A stretch of 64,000 bases of DNA from the NCBI GenBank assembly GCA_004791255.1, contig SRUQ01000016.1, positions 1-64,000 of the forward strand, in the 5' to 3' direction. The translations under genes were made by a program, and so were the position numbers. Positions 62,666 through 64,000 of this stretch are shown here, in pieces (within the stretch, counting starts at the first letter, position 1; each line of letters begins with the position of its first letter). The DNA comes from a bacterium M00.F.Ca.ET.205.01.1.1 (lineage in GTDB: Bacteria; Pseudomonadota; Alphaproteobacteria; Rhizobiales; Rhizobiaceae). The notes beneath the pieces were generated by a model. It had not been told where the DNA came from. It worked only from the letters and a program-made list of their open reading frames with translations, and ran no database searches.

Positions 62666-63808
62666 TCAGAGTTCAACGTCGCTGGCGAGCCGGGAGGCCA
62701 TGAACTGGTAGATGTCCCAGATGGTGCCTTCATAGTGGTCCGCCGCTAGCGGGCCGCTTTGGTAATATTTCGTCTTCAGACCGCGCTGAAGCGTCTCGAG
62801 CTTCGCTCGGTCCTCGGCATTGAAATCATTGCAGAGCTTGACGTAGCTGTGCACACCCGGATCATCCGGATCGGTCAGAACGCCAGCCACACCCCATCTG
62901 ATAGCAACCGCGTCGGCGCCGGCCGGACGCAGGCACAGAAACAGTGTGAAGTGGGGCGCTACGGAGAAAACGAGGCCAGGGTAGATGCAATAGAGCCCGC
63001 TAAAGCGTTGTTCCTCGCGCGTCAGATCCGGATGGAAGGGGCCACGTTCGGGAGTGTTCGGATTGTAGTGCGCCTTGTATCCCGTAAAGGCCCCATTGCC
63101 AGGTATCTTTTCGCAAAGGCTGGTGGGGGTTATCGGGTGGAGCGTCTTCGAGTGCGTTGCGCTAAGATGATAGCCTTCCATGAAGTTCTCACAAAGCGAC
63201 TTCCAGTTGGTCCTCCAGACGTCTTCCGTGATGTAGAGAAAGTTGCGGTCGTCGATGTGATAGTTCCGGATGAGGGGCTCGATCTCGGCCAGTTTCGGGG
63301 CCAGCGGCTCGGCATCGCCGCTCAGGTTGACAAACAGGAAGCCATTCCAGATCTCGGTCTTGAAGGACGGCAAGGAGCATTTCGTCTTGTCGAAGCCTGG
63401 AACCTTGTCCATCAAAGGCGCGCCGATCAGCCGGCCGTCGTCTCCCGCATAGGTCCATGCGTGATAGGCGCACGAAAACCGGGAAGCATTGCCTCTGCCT
63501 TCAGCGATGATGTTGCCGCGATGCCGGCAGACATTTGAAAAAACGCGGATCACGCCATCCTTGCCGCGGGTGACCAGCAATTGCTCGTCAACGAGTTCGG
63601 TTGTGAAGTAGTCGCCGGGATTGGGCACTTCACCCTGATGGCCGAGGCATATCCATTCCTTGCGGAAAACATGCTCCTTCTCGAGCGAGAGAAACTCCTC
63701 TGAGGTGTAATACGCGGGCGGCATCGTGGTCGCTTCGGAAGGATTGAGCGTCTTGACCCGCGTCAGCTCGTTACGGATGCGTTCAACGGCAGATAGCTGG
63801 ACATTCAT
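62666..63808 (-). CDS. Rieske non-heme iron oxygenase (CntA/Stc2/GbcA-like)
   Basis: 380 residues. GGAGGAAG precedes the ATG at 63808. The Rieske cluster is C94-x-H96 (CRHRGNI) and C113-xx-H116 (CAYHAWTY). The iron site lies in the CENFMEGYHLSATH segment near residue 205. The layout matches oxygenases of quaternary ammonium compounds: carnitine (CntA), glycine betaine (GbcA), stachydrine (Stc2). It would demethylate or cleave such a compound with the reductase encoded at 56883-58013, since no other reductase gene is nearby. Confidence 0.9.
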   Translation of the reverse strand: MNVQLSAVERIRNELTRVKTLNPSEATTMPPAYYTSEEFLSLEKEHVFRKEWICLGHQGEVPNPGDYFTTELVDEQLLVTRGKDGVIRVFSNVCRHRGNIIAEGRGNASRFSCAYHAWTYAGDDGRLIGAPLMDKVPGFDKTKCSLPSFKTEIWNGFLFVNLSGDAEPLAPKLAEIEPLIRNYHIDDRNFLYITEDVWRTNWKSLCENFMEGYHLSATHSKTLHPITPTSLCEKIPGNGAFTGYKAHYNPNTPERGPFHPDLTREEQRFSGLYCIYPGLVFSVAPHFTLFLCLRPAGADAVAIRWGVAGVLTDPDDPGVHSYVKLCNDFNAEDRAKLETLQRGLKTKYYQSGPLAADHYEGTIWDIYQFMASRLASDVEL

Positions 63809-64000
63809 TATTTCTTCCTCCGGTTGATCGTCGGTCTGAAACTCGAAAACTGAGATCGCACTTTAATCAACCAAGAGCCGCTAACTGTCAATCTCCCAAA
63901 CAATGACAGCTCTGGTCCAAGATGCTCAGACAGACACTTGGACCAGAGATAACTATCTGTTTTATAATAAGTTTTTTTGAAAAACTTGAGGAAAATTCTC
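63809..64000. promoter_or_regulatory. AT-rich upstream region with two nested dyads
   Basis: A perfect 12-bp inverted repeat, CTCTGGTCCAAG (63910-63921) and CTTGGACCAGAG (63937-63948), is separated by 15 bp. CTGTCA (63885-63890) and TGACAG (63904-63909) form a second, shorter dyad immediately before it. TATAAT occurs at about 63962. Regulatory sites for the Rieske oxygenase operon, perhaps for the local GntR protein, or for a gene beyond the right edge. Confidence 0.5.

Noticed and set aside
3138-64000. Genomic or symbiosis island
   Set aside because: The gene content is accessory-like, but there is no integrase, transposase, transfer gene or attachment repeat in the window.

Overview
The window looks like a chromosomal stretch from an alphaproteobacterium of the Rhizobiales, most like Mesorhizobium or a close relative. 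It is GC-rich and dense in CUT1-type and dipeptide-type ABC transporters, GMC oxidoreductases, Gfo/Idh/MocA dehydrogenases and DapA-like lyases. It has alphaproteobacterial housekeeping genes at its left end. The genus assignment is inference from protein style and gene content. No rRNA, replication genes, nodulation or nitrogen-fixation genes, CRISPR array, integrase or insertion sequence was seen.

Left end (1-3.05 kb), ordinary chromosome: the start of a secreted Gln/Lys-rich repeat protein that runs off the edge, a YcgN-type cysteine-cluster protein, a small exported protein, a SIMPL-domain protein and a tRNA with anticodon CAU, best read as tRNA-Ile2. Short DNA repeats and hairpins lie between these genes.

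3.1-22.1 kb, catabolic and regulatory genes: an MFS carrier and a GMC oxidoreductase; two small genes of unknown role; a complete dipeptide/opine-type ABC operon headed by a DapA-family lyase and followed by an IclR regulator; a Gfo/Idh/MocA protein lacking its signature lysine; an XRE regulator; a minus-strand set of Gfo/Idh/MocA dehydrogenase, family 3 glycosidase and inositol-monophosphatase-type phosphatase; and a frameshifted DeoR regulator.

22.1-33.9 kb: a TIM-barrel isomerase diverges from a long plus-strand operon. The operon encodes a ThDP enzyme, a histidinol-dehydrogenase-family protein close to sulfopropanediol dehydrogenases, a CUT1 sugar-type ABC transporter, a GMC oxidoreductase and aspartate ammonia-lyase.

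34.0-54.7 kb, the most interesting part: a LacI regulator sits beside a second CUT1 transporter operon ending in an aldehyde dehydrogenase and a GMC oxidoreductase. A second operon follows: DapA-like lyase, proline-racemase-family protein with a Ser/Cys active site, aldehyde dehydrogenase, a 983-residue fusion of a SerC-like aminotransferase with a SerA-like dehydrogenase, and an IMPase-like protein with an altered metal motif. Convergent to it are an Ldh-family imino-acid reductase-like gene and an alanine racemase. Five similar 14-bp LacI-type palindromes (consensus TGwAAnCGnTTACA) lie before the transporter operon (two), before the DapA-racemase operon, before the racemase alr, and before a truncated amidohydrolase. 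The region may therefore be one regulon for uptake and conversion of a hydroxylated or sugar-linked amino compound; the substrate is unknown.

54.8-64 kb: a second catabolic cluster with a LysR regulator, a VanA-like Rieske oxygenase with its flavin/2Fe-2S reductase, a HisC-like aminotransferase, a D-2-hydroxyacid FAD dehydrogenase, a GntR regulator, an M20 amidohydrolase and a CntA/Stc2-like Rieske oxygenase. It looks like breakdown of an N-methylated or N-acylated amino compound.
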